This document shows positions 8,510 through 17,209 of a stretch of DNA of 64,000 bases, piece after piece. The translations under genes were made by a program, and so were the position numbers. The notes below the pieces were generated by a model. It ran no database searches and was not told where the DNA came from. It was given only the letters and a program-made list of their open reading frames with translations. The stretch's first letter is position 1, and every line of letters begins with the position of its first letter. The stretch is from Pseudomonas neuropathica (GTDB lineage Bacteria; Pseudomonadota; Gammaproteobacteria; Pseudomonadales; Pseudomonadaceae): the NCBI RefSeq assembly GCF_015461835.1, contig NZ_JACOPX010000011.1, positions 62,001 through 126,000 of the forward strand, read 5' to 3'.

Positions 8510-8926
8510 ATGAACACGTTAAAAAAGGAAGATTTTGATAAAATTCCAAAGATGGACGATTTTGGATGGGTAGAGGTTGCGCTGGAAATTGGAGACGGCC
8601 CCATTAGCTATAAAAGCCGACCTTATAGGCAAGTTGTTGATGACTATTTTTACTTTAAAGCAAAGGGGGACGAGGATTACAGTCAATACTACGTGATGTT
8701 GCGATTTGATCGAATGATGCCTATAGATGAGTACGACATTATATTCAATCATGACAAAATTCTCGCTGCCACGGATTTCCCCGGACAGGGGCAGGTCGAT
8801 TACCGTCATGGAAAATTGATTTTGAAAGAAAACGGCGAATATCCAAAGGGGAGCTTTCTTTTTACGACTGACCGAGGAGTAGAGGTTGTTAAAGGGAGCT
8901 TTGCCTTCAAAGGGGAAAAGAACTAG
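8510..8926 (+). CDS. Hypothetical protein in AT-rich patch
   Basis: A 138-residue soluble, acidic protein starting at the ATG at 8510, with GGAG 10 bases upstream. It is rich in Asp, Tyr, Lys and Phe and has no signal peptide or recognisable motif. Codon use (many AAA, ATT, GAT) differs sharply from neighbouring genes, pointing to recent acquisition. The preceding 60-residue membrane ORF ends just before it. Such pairs of a small membrane protein and a small acidic protein often belong to immunity or toxin-related cargo, but nothing here proves that. Confidence 0.6.
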   Translation: MNTLKKEDFDKIPKMDDFGWVEVALEIGDGPISYKSRPYRQVVDDYFYFKAKGDEDYSQYYVMLRFDRMMPIDEYDIIFNHDKILAATDFPGQGQVDYRHGKLILKENGEYPKGSFLFTTDRGVEVVKGSFAFKGEKN

Positions 8927-8994
8927 TTATTTTGCTCAGGGCAATCGGTGTGGCTCTTATTGTTTATGGTTTTATTGTGAGTAGATAATAAATG

Positions 8995-9036
8995 AGGTGG
9001 CGAAGATGTAAGCTGTTTCGCCACCTGCACTTGTTT
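8995..9036 (+). terminator. Terminator after the AT-rich gene pair
   Basis: AGGTGGCGAA and TTCGCCACCT (8995-9004, 9017-9026) form a 10-bp stem followed by a T-rich stretch. It may serve both this gene pair and the convergent alginate lyase gene. Confidence 0.75.
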
Positions 9037-9074
9037 AATTTTTTCAAAAAAAGTTATTGTTTTTCGTGTGACCA

Positions 9075-9743
9075 CTACTTGTCATGATCAATATCCAACT
9101 TACTGAACGTCACCTGCCCACCCTCACTCGTATACCCGGTGTTGTCCTGCACATAAACCCCAGCCTTGAAGTACAACGGCTTGTTTCGCCAAGTCGCACT
9201 AATCTGTGAGTCCCACTGATACCCCGCCGCACTCACACCCAACGCACCGCCAGGACTCAGGTGAATGAGGTAGTTGAATTCGCGATCCAGTTTGATCCCG
9301 GTCGCCAGCGTGATGACGCGACTCTCATCCTCGTCCGGGTGCATGCGCACCTTGATCACCAGATTGCCGGTCTCGGTTTTGGTTTTGTACTGATATTCAA
9401 GTTTGACCATCGGCTTCTGACTTTCATAAGCATGAATCTGGCCGATGACGATCTTGCCGGAACTCGGCACTTTGTTCACCGTGAGGGTCGCGCGCAGCAG
9501 GTTGTCGGCATCCGGGTAATACCAGTTGCGCAGGGTGCCGTTGCTGTAGGTTTCGCGCAGTTCGGTGCGCGGATAAATGGCGTTTTCGGTTTTTGACCCG
9601 GTAACCGGTGACCAGAAGAACAAGGTGCCGGTGTCGGAATGGAAGTACTGATCTTTGAAGCCGTTCACCAGTTTTGAGGTTTCGACGGTGTATGGCGGGC
9701 TGCCAACGGGAACGCTGAGGTTCCAGGTTGCGAGATCGATCAT
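9075..9743 (-). CDS. Polysaccharide lyase family 7 alginate lyase
   Basis: A 222-residue jelly-roll lyase that cleaves alginate by beta-elimination. The three PL7 signatures are present: YPRTELRE near residue 60, IGQIHAYES near 100, and YFKAGVYVQDN near 190, which together carry the catalytic Arg, Gln, His and Tyr. The start is the ATG at 9743 with GGAAG upstream; an in-frame TTG at 9761 lacks a site. There is no signal peptide, so secretion would need another route, or the enzyme acts on internalised or lysis-exposed alginate. It lies alone beside an AT-rich patch and not in the alginate biosynthetic operon. Confidence 0.88.
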   Translation of the reverse strand: MIDLATWNLSVPVGSPPYTVETSKLVNGFKDQYFHSDTGTLFFWSPVTGSKTENAIYPRTELRETYSNGTLRNWYYPDADNLLRATLTVNKVPSSGKIVIGQIHAYESQKPMVKLEYQYKTKTETGNLVIKVRMHPDEDESRVITLATGIKLDREFNYLIHLSPGGALGVSAAGYQWDSQISATWRNKPLYFKAGVYVQDNTGYTSEGGQVTFSKLDIDHDK

Positions 9744-10064
9744 GTCGGTTCTTCCACTCAAGTTTCACTGCACGTACGTGCCAGAAGCTCTAGCCCGCAC
9801 GTTTTGGGGCGGCCTTTATAAGCGTAGAGGGAAAATTTGTTAACGCCCGTTTGGCAGATGATTGACGTCAACATCCTGTCGAAATGCCATCTCTGCCGGT
9901 TTCCGGGGGCTTCAGCGGTGACCGTTAGTCGGCAAATTCACGCTTTGGTTAAATGATGGCCTGATGACAGCTTCTGCTTTCTTGGATCCAGTACTAGAGT
10001 GAAGGCTCAGTATGTGTACGGTTTTTACCGGAAGCCGACCAAAAGTCCCGACAAGAGAAGCAGC

Positions 10065-12188
10065 ATGGAATGCGCGCAACCCCCGCCAGGTGAAGGCAGC
10101 TCTGTCCTTTTGATCGTTGATGATTACCCTGAAAATCTGATCAGCATGCGCGCGTTGCTGCAGCGTCAGGATTGGCACGTCCTCACCGCAGCCTCCGGTT
10201 TCGAAGCGCTCAATATTCTGCTCTCCCACGACGTCGATCTGGTGCTGCTGGATGTGCAGATGCCGGGCATGGACGGCTTTGAAGTCGCGCGCCTGATGCG
10301 TGGCAGCCAGCGCACGCGCCTGACGCCGATCATCTTTCTGACCGCCAACGAACAATCCCAGGACGCCGTGATCAAGGGCTATGCCAGTGGTGCGGTGGAT
10401 TACCTTTTCAAGCCGTTCGATCCGCAGATTCTCAAGCCCAAGGTGCAGGCGTTGCTGGAACACCAGCGCAATCGCCGCGCGTTGCAGCGCCTGAGTCATG
10501 ACCTGGAAGTGGCGCGCGCCTTCAATGCTTCGGTACTGGATAACGCCGCCGAGGGGATATTGGTGGTGGGCGAGGATGGTTTGATCCGTTTCGCCAACCC
10601 GGCGATTTCGCGGTTATTGAATGCCCCGGTGAAGGAACTGGAAGGTAAGGAATTTCTCGACTACCTGCAGAAACCGCACATTCCGCTGTGGGCCGATTCC
10701 GAGTTTTATGCCAGCTACAAGCGTGGCGAAACGCTAAGGCTGCACGATGCCTTGCTGCGCACTGCGCCCGGCCAGCAGGTGCCGGTGGCCCTGTCCTGCG
10801 CGGCGTTGCCCACCGAACAACACGCGATGGTGGTGACCGTGCTGGACATGTCGGTGGTGCGTCACTTGCACCAGCAACTCGAATTCCAGGCGGTGACCGA
10901 TCCGTTGACCGGTTTGCTCAACCGTCGTGGCTTCTACCAGACCGTGGAAAATCTGCTTCTGCGCGGTGAGCGCAGCGACAGCAGTTGGGTGTTGCTGTAT
11001 CTGGATCTCGACGGCTTCAAACGGGTCAACGATTCGCTAGGCCACGACGCCGGCGATCGGGTGTTGCGCTGGGTTTCCGAGCAATTGAAGGCCTGTCTGC
11101 GGCCGCTCGACATTCTGGCGCGCATGGGCGGTGATGAATTTACCGCGCTGCTGGATCTGGAGTTTCCCGAGCAAGCGGCGAAGATTGCCGAAAAACTCAT
11201 CGAGCGGGTGTCGATCTGTCAGCAGATCGAGGGGTTGGACATCGCTCTCGGCGCCAGCATCGGCATCGCCACTTACCCGGACTGCGGCTCGAACCTTGAT
11301 GGATTGCTGCGTGCCTCCGATATCGCCATGTATGAAGCCAAGCGCGCCGGGCGTCAGCAATATCGGTTCTACGATCACGAAATGAATGGCCGGGCGCGCT
11401 CGCGGTTGATGCTCGAAGAGAGCGTGCGTGCCGCCATCGAGAATCGCGATTTCAACTTGGTGTATCAGCCGCAAGTGGCCATCGACACGGGCCAGATTCG
11501 TGGCTTCGAAGCCTTGTTGCGTTGGCAGCATCCGAGTGTCGGCGATGTCCCGCCGGGGTTGTTCTTGCCGTTGCTGGAGGAGGCGCGGCTGATCAGCCGC
11601 CTCGGCAGCTGGATTTATCATCGTGGTGCCGGTCAGCGCAAAGCCTGGGAAACCCTGTTTGCCGAAGATCTGGTGCTCGGTGTGAGTTTGAGCAACACCC
11701 AGTTCAGCCTGCCGAATCTGGTCACCGAGTTGCGTCAGGTGATGGAGCGGCACGCCTTGCAGCCTCGGCAACTGGAGGTCGAGGTCACCGAAGAAGCGCT
11801 GATGCAGAATCCTGACGAAACCCGCAAACAACTGCGTTTGCTGCGCAATCTGGGCGTGCGAGTGGCGCTGGATGACTTCGGCTCCGGGCCCTGCTCGCTG
11901 GCGCATCTGCGTGATCTGGAACTGGATACCCTCAAGCTTGATCGACATCTTATTGCGCGGTTGCCGGACTCCAAACGCGACGCCTCGCTGGTCAGTACGG
12001 TGATCAGTCTGTGCAAACAATACGGGTTGCTGGTGATTGCCGAGGGAGTGGAAACCATTGAGCAATACCAATGGCTGCAAGCCCATGGCTGCGAATACGT
12101 GCAGGGTTTTCTCGTCGCGCGGCCGCTGATGGCCGAGGACGCGGTCAGCTTCGCCGAGCCGTTTGACTGGAGCGCGCTGCCCGGTTGA
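10065..12188 (+). CDS. Response regulator with PAS, GGDEF and EAL domains (c-di-GMP turnover)
   Basis: A 707-residue cytoplasmic signalling protein if the ATG at 10065 is used (an in-frame GTG at 9999 has no ribosome site). Order: receiver domain (residues about 10-130, phosphoacceptor Asp63 in LLDVQMPGMDG, TAN and KPFDP switch residues present); PAS-like sensor about 150-270; diguanylate cyclase with intact GGDEF near 365; phosphodiesterase with intact EAL (FEALLRW), EVTEEAL, LDDFGSG, KLD and AEGVET motifs. Both output domains keep their catalytic residues, so it may be bifunctional or use GGDEF as a GTP sensor. No kinase gene is adjacent, so its partner is encoded elsewhere. Confidence 0.93.
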   Translation: MECAQPPPGEGSSVLLIVDDYPENLISMRALLQRQDWHVLTAASGFEALNILLSHDVDLVLLDVQMPGMDGFEVARLMRGSQRTRLTPIIFLTANEQSQDAVIKGYASGAVDYLFKPFDPQILKPKVQALLEHQRNRRALQRLSHDLEVARAFNASVLDNAAEGILVVGEDGLIRFANPAISRLLNAPVKELEGKEFLDYLQKPHIPLWADSEFYASYKRGETLRLHDALLRTAPGQQVPVALSCAALPTEQHAMVVTVLDMSVVRHLHQQLEFQAVTDPLTGLLNRRGFYQTVENLLLRGERSDSSWVLLYLDLDGFKRVNDSLGHDAGDRVLRWVSEQLKACLRPLDILARMGGDEFTALLDLEFPEQAAKIAEKLIERVSICQQIEGLDIALGASIGIATYPDCGSNLDGLLRASDIAMYEAKRAGRQQYRFYDHEMNGRARSRLMLEESVRAAIENRDFNLVYQPQVAIDTGQIRGFEALLRWQHPSVGDVPPGLFLPLLEEARLISRLGSWIYHRGAGQRKAWETLFAEDLVLGVSLSNTQFSLPNLVTELRQVMERHALQPRQLEVEVTEEALMQNPDETRKQLRLLRNLGVRVALDDFGSGPCSLAHLRDLELDTLKLDRHLIARLPDSKRDASLVSTVISLCKQYGLLVIAEGVETIEQYQWLQAHGCEYVQGFLVARPLMAEDAVSFAEPFDWSALPG

Positions 12189-12231
12189 ATTCGCTACACT
12201 GGCGCACCTTTTCGAACCGTGTCGCTCGTCC

Positions 12232-12726
12232 ATGACTGTGTTGAAGTACCTCCAGGCCTATCCCGCGCAATTACAGGATCAGGTGCGCCAACTGATTGCC
12301 GAAGGGCGTCTGGGTGATTACCTGAATCAACGCTATTCAGGGCGACACGACGTGCAGAGCGACAAGGCTTTGTACAGCTACGCGCTGGACCTGAAGCAGG
12401 AATACCTGCGCAACGCCCCGGCCATCGACAAGGTGCTGTTCGACAACCGCCTCGACCTGACCCACCGCGCACTGGGTCTGCACACCACGGTTTCACGGGT
12501 GCAGGGCGGCAAGCTCAAGGCCAAGAAAGAGATTCGTATCGCCTCGTTGTTCAAGGACGCCGCGCCGGACTTTCTGAAAATGATCGTGGTGCATGAACTG
12601 GCGCACTTCAAGGAGTCGGATCACAACAAGGCGTTCTATAAATTGTGCGAGCACATGCTGCCGGGGTATCACCAGGTCGAGTTTGATCTGCGTGTGTACC
12701 TGACGTGGCGCGATATGCAGGCTTAA
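12232..12726 (+). CDS. YgjP/M48-type metallopeptidase domain protein
   Basis: A 164-residue protein starting at the ATG at 12232. The zinc-peptidase motif HELAHFKESDHNKAFY (about residues 120-135) gives HExxH plus a downstream His, as in YgjP/WLM-type predicted metallopeptidases. No membrane segment or signal peptide is seen, so it is probably cytoplasmic. The substrate is unknown. It lies 43 bases after the c-di-GMP protein and 24 bases before a small DNA-binding protein. Confidence 0.82.
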   Translation: MTVLKYLQAYPAQLQDQVRQLIAEGRLGDYLNQRYSGRHDVQSDKALYSYALDLKQEYLRNAPAIDKVLFDNRLDLTHRALGLHTTVSRVQGGKLKAKKEIRIASLFKDAAPDFLKMIVVHELAHFKESDHNKAFYKLCEHMLPGYHQVEFDLRVYLTWRDMQA

Positions 12727-12750
12727 CAGTACGCAACCAGGAAGGTGTGG

Positions 12751-13047
12751 ATGGACGTCAGCAAGACCAAAAGCAGTTTCTACCGCCGCTTGTATGTGGC
12801 GTACCTGATCGACAGCGGTCTGGCGCCGAGCGTGCCGACGCTGACCGAAGTGACCGGCATGCCCCGGCGCACGGCGCAGGACACGATTGCCGCGTTGGCG
12901 GATCTGGATATCGTCTGTGAATTTGAGCAGGAAGAGGGCGCGCGTAATCACGCCGGGCGCTATCGGATTCGTGAGTGGGGGGCGATTGATCGCGGGTGGA
13001 TCGAGCGTAATTTGCGGCAGATCAAGGCAGTGCTTGAGTATCCCTGA
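12751..13047 (+). CDS. Winged helix-turn-helix protein
   Basis: A 98-residue basic protein. The ATG at 12751 follows AGGAAGG by about 6 bases; an upstream GTG at 12745 overlaps that site. The fold reads as a winged helix: YRRLYVAYLIDSGLAPS, then TLTEVTGMPRRTAQDTIAALADLDIVC, a wing with NHAGRYRI, and a C-terminal helix. It is probably a local transcription regulator; targets are unknown. Confidence 0.75.
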   Translation: MDVSKTKSSFYRRLYVAYLIDSGLAPSVPTLTEVTGMPRRTAQDTIAALADLDIVCEFEQEEGARNHAGRYRIREWGAIDRGWIERNLRQIKAVLEYP

Positions 13048-13050
13048 AGA

Positions 13051-13233
13051 GCCCCTCACCCCAGCCCTCTCCCAGAGGGAGAGGGGGCCGATTGGGGGAT
13101 ATTGGAGAGGTACGCCGACCTGAAAGTGTTGGTGTGAATCCATAATCGACTCGGTTTTTCAGGTCGGTGGATAGCGCAGCACAACTCGGCCAGTCCCCTC
13201 TCCCTCCGGGAGAGGGCCAGGGTGAGGGGCTGT
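13051..13233. repeat. Type C nested palindrome (copy 1)
   Basis: The outer arms are CCCTCACCCCAGCCCTCTCC with a small AGAGGGAGAGG hairpin at the left and the mirrored sequence at the right. Inner arms CGACCTGAAA and TTCAGGTCGG face each other around 13119 and 13160. It lies between convergent genes, with CTGTTCAGG touching the elaA stop. Confidence 0.85.
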
Positions 13234-13686
13234 TCAGGCACGACGCATCCCAATGTGCGGAATGTCATCCTCCAGATACTCCTCACCCGCCACAACAAAC
13301 CCGTACCGACCGTAATACCCCTGCAGATGCGCCTGCGCCGACAAATAGATCGGCACTTGCGGCCAATGCTTTTCGGCCTGCTTCAGCGCCTGCTCCATCA
13401 TTTCGTGCCCCAGCCCTTTGCCGCGCCCCTGCGGTGCGGTAATCACGCGGCCGATTACCACGTCACCCCCTTGGGATTCCGGGTCCAGCAGGCGCAGGTA
13501 CGCCATCAACTGGTCATCCTCCCACCCCATCAGATGGTAGGTGTCGCCTTCCAGATCCTGGCCGTCGAGGTCCGGATAGGCGCATTTCTGTTCGACCACG
13601 AACACGTCAGAGCGCAGCTTCAACAGCGCGTACAGCTGTTCCTTGCCCAGATCACTGTGATGTTTGCAGACCCATTCGATTGTCAT
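13234..13686 (-). CDS. elaA: ElaA-family GNAT N-acetyltransferase
   Basis: A 150-residue acetyltransferase of the ElaA type. LYALLKLRSDVFVVEQ at residues 18-33 is the ElaA hallmark; the acetyl-CoA loop is VITAPQGRGKGLGHEMM near 82-98; the C-terminal YYGRYGFVVAGEEYLEDDIPHIGM is the typical ending. Cytoplasmic. The physiological acceptor is not known. Convergent with the winged-helix gene. Confidence 0.9.
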   Translation of the reverse strand: MTIEWVCKHHSDLGKEQLYALLKLRSDVFVVEQKCAYPDLDGQDLEGDTYHLMGWEDDQLMAYLRLLDPESQGGDVVIGRVITAPQGRGKGLGHEMMEQALKQAEKHWPQVPIYLSAQAHLQGYYGRYGFVVAGEEYLEDDIPHIGMRRA

Positions 13687-13941
13687 TTGCCGATTCCTTG
13701 AACGTGTCGCCCGATACTAAGCGCCTGTGGCAAAGATGTCTGTATGGCGTAAGAGTCTGTGACAAAGGTCAAAATGCCATCATTCCTTTCTCGCAGTCTC
13801 GGCGACTTTGTGTAATCTGCTGGAGAGCCCTGTGCACTGGCTGCAATGAGCTAATGTTAGGGCCTGGGTTTTGCCGGTAAGGGGCCTTGGGGTTTTGGCT
13901 GAAAACATGCTGGGCAACTTGCCCGCTAAGGATTTTCAAGC

Positions 13942-14679
13942 ATGCCGCGTTTGCATCGAGCCTTTGCTTTGATCGGATTGCTCTTGCTGGCTCAGACCGC
14001 TGCAGCGGATAAGCTGCGGCTGGTGTTTGATATCTGGCCACCCTTTACCGACGACACGCTGGTCAACGGCGGCCTGGCCACCGACATTGTCAGCACCGCG
14101 CTGTCCAGAGCCGGTTACGCCAGCGGTTACGAGCAGGTGCCGTGGGCACGGGCGCTGCTTGGCGTGGGTGAGGGCCGTTACGATGTGCTGGTCAACGCCT
14201 GGTACAACGACGAGCGGACCAGACTCGGGCAATTTTCCGGGGAATACCTGCTCAACCGCATCCGTTTTCTCAAGCGCAAAGACACGCCACTCGACTATTC
14301 CAATCTGCAGCAACTGCACACCTACCCGATTGCGGTGGTGCGCGGCTACGCCTATTCGGCGCCGTTCGATGCCGACACGGCGTTGCAGAAAGTCCCTGTG
14401 CACAACTTCGCCATGGCCGTGCGCATGCTCGCGGCGGATCGGGTCAAGCTGACGCTGGAGGATGAGTATGTGGCGAAGTATTACCTGGCGCGGGAATCCG
14501 CCAAGGTGCGCAATTCGGTGGAGTTTTTACCCAAGCCGTTGAGTGAGAACAGCCTGCATATATTGGTGAGCTTGAAGAATCCGCAGCATGAGCAGATTGT
14601 CGCGGGGTTTGATAAGGCGATTGCGGCGATGAAGGCGGATGGGAGTTATGACAAGTTGTTGAGGCAGCATGGGATGTGA
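13942..14679 (+). CDS. Periplasmic solute-binding protein (amino-acid type, SBP_bac_3-like)
   Basis: A 245-residue protein with a cleavable signal peptide (ALIGLLLLAQTAAA, cut near residue 22). AAGGATTTTC precedes the ATG at 13942. The mature part begins LRLVFDIWPPFTDD and continues with the two-lobe pattern of ABC amino-acid binding proteins, ending KADGSYDKLLRQHGM. No permease or ATPase gene is adjacent, so it is an orphan; such orphans can feed a distant transporter or act as a sensor. Ligand unknown. Confidence 0.82.
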   Translation: MPRLHRAFALIGLLLLAQTAAADKLRLVFDIWPPFTDDTLVNGGLATDIVSTALSRAGYASGYEQVPWARALLGVGEGRYDVLVNAWYNDERTRLGQFSGEYLLNRIRFLKRKDTPLDYSNLQQLHTYPIAVVRGYAYSAPFDADTALQKVPVHNFAMAVRMLAADRVKLTLEDEYVAKYYLARESAKVRNSVEFLPKPLSENSLHILVSLKNPQHEQIVAGFDKAIAAMKADGSYDKLLRQHGM

Positions 14680-14716
14680 GGGCTGATCCAGAATTTTCTA
14701 TGTGGCTGATGGCATC

Positions 14717-14792
14717 TTCGCGAGCAAGCTCGCTCCCACATTGGATTTGTGAACGACACAGAACACATGTGGGAGCGAGCTTGCTCGCGAAG
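14717..14792. repeat. Type A REP inverted pair between convergent genes
   Basis: TTCGCGAGCAAGCTCGCTCC and its reverse complement about 27 bases apart, between the solute-binding protein and yccS 3' ends; likely a bidirectional stop. Confidence 0.9.
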
Positions 14793-14800
14793 GCATCCTG

Positions 14801-16993
14801 TCAGCCAGCGCTGACCTCATTGGTGTCCTTGATCAAGTGCGCCGCCAACGTCCGCAACGGCCCCAACTGCCGGCAAATCAACGCCAGTTGCGTCTGCACC
14901 AACCGCTGTCCTTCATCAATTTCATCAGGCATCTGTTCCAGCTCATTGGCCAGCGCTTCTTCTTCATCACTCTGAATCGCCACCGGCTGCTTGTTCGCCA
15001 GCCCTTGGGCGATTTCGTCGATGCTCGTTGCCAGCTTCACCCCGGCACCATCAATCAAATGCTCACGCACATCCGCCGGCAACTGGGTCTCGCGATGCGC
15101 GCCCAGCCCTGACAGATAACTCAACAAGGTGTGCGACAGCACCAGGAAACGGAAACCGACATCCGCTTCCTTCCGGAAATGCCCCGGCTCCATGAGCATG
15201 TTCGCCAGCGTCGTCGACAGTGCCGCATCGGCGTTGTGGGCGTTGCGGCGGGCCAGCCGATAGGCGAGGTCATCACTCTTGCCGGCGGCGTATTGCTGCA
15301 TGATCTGGCGCAGGTAGATGCTGTTGCAGGTCAGGGTGTTGGCCAGCACTTTGTTCAGGCGGCGGCCCTGCCAGTCCGGCAGGAACAGGAACACCGTCAG
15401 GCCGGCAATCAGGCTGCCGAGCAAGGTATCGAACAACCGTGGCAGGAACAGTCCGTAACCGTCACCGACCTGATTGAAGCAGAACAGCACCATGATGGTG
15501 ATCGCCGCTGTCGCCAGGGTGTAGCGCGTGGTGCGGTTGGTAAAGAACACCACGCCGGCGGCGATGGCGAAACACGACTGCACCAAAGGACTCGGGAACA
15601 GATCGAACAGCGCCCACGCCACGGTCAGGCCGATGGCGGTACCGAAAATCCGCTGACCGAGTTTGCGCCGGGTCGCGCCGTAGTTCGGCTGGCAGACGAA
15701 CAGCGTGGTGAGGATGATCCAGTAACCCTGCGACGGGTGAATCAAATGCACCATGCCGTAACCGATACTCAGCGCCAATGGCAGGCGCAGGGCATGCCGG
15801 AACAGCAGAGACGTCGGCGTCAGCTGCGTGCGCAGGCGCACCCAGACGTCTTTGAGGTTGCGCGGCGAGCGGTCGAGCAGGCTGCTGTCGGTCGCATCGG
15901 CCAAGGCATCGGGATTGCTCGCGTCGCTGAGCAAACGGTCGAGGGTGCCGAGGTTGGCTGCCAGTGCGCGCAACGAACGCAGCAATCCGCGCCAGGCCGG
16001 ATTGCTCTGGATGCGCAGGTGTTCAAGGGAGGCGTCGAGGTCGCTGAGGGCTTCGGCGAAACTTGCGTCATAAATAAATGGCTGGCGCATCTGGATCGAT
16101 TCGGCCAGAGCGCGGCAGGCCTTGCCTTGCTGGCGCAACAGGCGTTGGCAGCGGAACAGCACGTCGCTGTGGAAGAACGCTTCGGCCAGTGCGTTGTACG
16201 GATAGTGCGAAGAACTCGCGCGTTCGTGGATGTCCTGAGCGAGGAAGTACAGTTTCAGGTAACGGCTGACTTTCGATCCGGGGCGGCCATTGCCGACGCG
16301 GTGCAGGATGATTTCCTTGGCACTGTTCAGCGCCGCCACCACGCGACCGTTTTGCTGGGCCAGTTCCAGCCGCCGGGCTTCGACGTCCATCTGCCGGATC
16401 GGCTCGAACAGCGACGATTTCAGCTTCAGGTAAAAACCCAGTTCGCGGAACAGCCGCGCCAGACTCTGCTGCACTGGCTGGTTGGAAAACAGCGCCTGCC
16501 ACAACACCGAGAGCAAGCCGTACCACGCGGCACCGGCGACCAGCAGCATCGGTTCGTGCCAGAAATCGGTGACCGCACCGCCGCGCTGATCGACGCCGAT
16601 CATCGTGTATACGGACAGAATCAGCGTCGCCGAAGCAATCGCGCCATAGCGCTCGCCGAGCGCACCGAGCATGGTCAGGCCGAAACTGGCCAGCGCGAGG
16701 GCAATGGCAAAGACGATCGGGTAGGGGAAGAGCAATTCCACCGACAGCGCGGCGATGCTGAAACACACCAGTGTCACGGCGAGGGCGTTGAGGCGGCCCT
16801 GCCAACTGTCGTCGGTTTCGGCCAGGGCGCTGGCGATAATCCCCAGGAACAACGGGATCAGCAGGCCCATTTCATCCTGATACCAACACAGCGCCATGCT
16901 GCCGGTCAGGGCGATGAACACCCGCACGCTGTAGCTGAATTTATCCAGCGCCCACAGGCGCCGCAAAGACTGACGAAACGAGGTCGAGGACAT
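14801..16993 (-). CDS. yccS: YccS/FUSC-family inner-membrane transporter-like protein
   Basis: A 730-residue membrane protein with two membrane blocks, about residues 20-165 and 400-520, each of several hydrophobic helices, and two cytoplasmic regions (about 170-390 and 530-730). This symmetric layout is that of FUSC/YccS proteins related to aromatic-acid exporters. The N-terminus RRLWALDKFSYSVRVFIALTGS fits the YccS subgroup. The transported substance is unknown. It stands alone; the long open frame on the opposite strand is an antisense shadow. Confidence 0.9.
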   Translation of the reverse strand: MSSTSFRQSLRRLWALDKFSYSVRVFIALTGSMALCWYQDEMGLLIPLFLGIIASALAETDDSWQGRLNALAVTLVCFSIAALSVELLFPYPIVFAIALALASFGLTMLGALGERYGAIASATLILSVYTMIGVDQRGGAVTDFWHEPMLLVAGAAWYGLLSVLWQALFSNQPVQQSLARLFRELGFYLKLKSSLFEPIRQMDVEARRLELAQQNGRVVAALNSAKEIILHRVGNGRPGSKVSRYLKLYFLAQDIHERASSSHYPYNALAEAFFHSDVLFRCQRLLRQQGKACRALAESIQMRQPFIYDASFAEALSDLDASLEHLRIQSNPAWRGLLRSLRALAANLGTLDRLLSDASNPDALADATDSSLLDRSPRNLKDVWVRLRTQLTPTSLLFRHALRLPLALSIGYGMVHLIHPSQGYWIILTTLFVCQPNYGATRRKLGQRIFGTAIGLTVAWALFDLFPSPLVQSCFAIAAGVVFFTNRTTRYTLATAAITIMVLFCFNQVGDGYGLFLPRLFDTLLGSLIAGLTVFLFLPDWQGRRLNKVLANTLTCNSIYLRQIMQQYAAGKSDDLAYRLARRNAHNADAALSTTLANMLMEPGHFRKEADVGFRFLVLSHTLLSYLSGLGAHRETQLPADVREHLIDGAGVKLATSIDEIAQGLANKQPVAIQSDEEEALANELEQMPDEIDEGQRLVQTQLALICRQLGPLRTLAAHLIKDTNEVSAG

Positions 16994-17105
16994 GAAGTGC
17001 GAAGGCCTTCCGAGGCGATGCCGCTAAATTGAGCCAGTAATGACGCTGACGCAATGGCGCCGATCACATCTGACAGCAAAAAGTGTTCCTTGATCGCCCG
17101 CTACC

Positions 17106-17197
17106 CCCTGTAGGAGCTGCCGAAGGCTGCGATCTTTTGATCTTGATCTTAAAAAGCGGGATCAAAAGATCGCAGCCTTCGGCAGCTCCTACAGGGG
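17106..17197. repeat. Type B inverted repeat (copy 1)
   Basis: GTAGGAGCTGCCGAAGGCTG...GATCTTTTGATC faces its near-perfect reverse complement, forming a roughly 40-bp stem with a short loop between divergently placed yccS start and the flavoprotein 3' end. Confidence 0.9.
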
Positions 17198-17209
17198 AAT
17201 TTGTTTCGG

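Noticed and set aside
5389-9060. Prophage or insertion sequence
   Set aside because: No integrase, transposase, tRNA target or phage structural gene is seen; only the duplicated terminator and AT-rich patch hint at transfer.
15131-17032. 633-codon plus-strand open frame across yccS
   Set aside because: Antisense shadow; composition is Gln/Arg/Gly-rich and no ribosome site or domain is seen.
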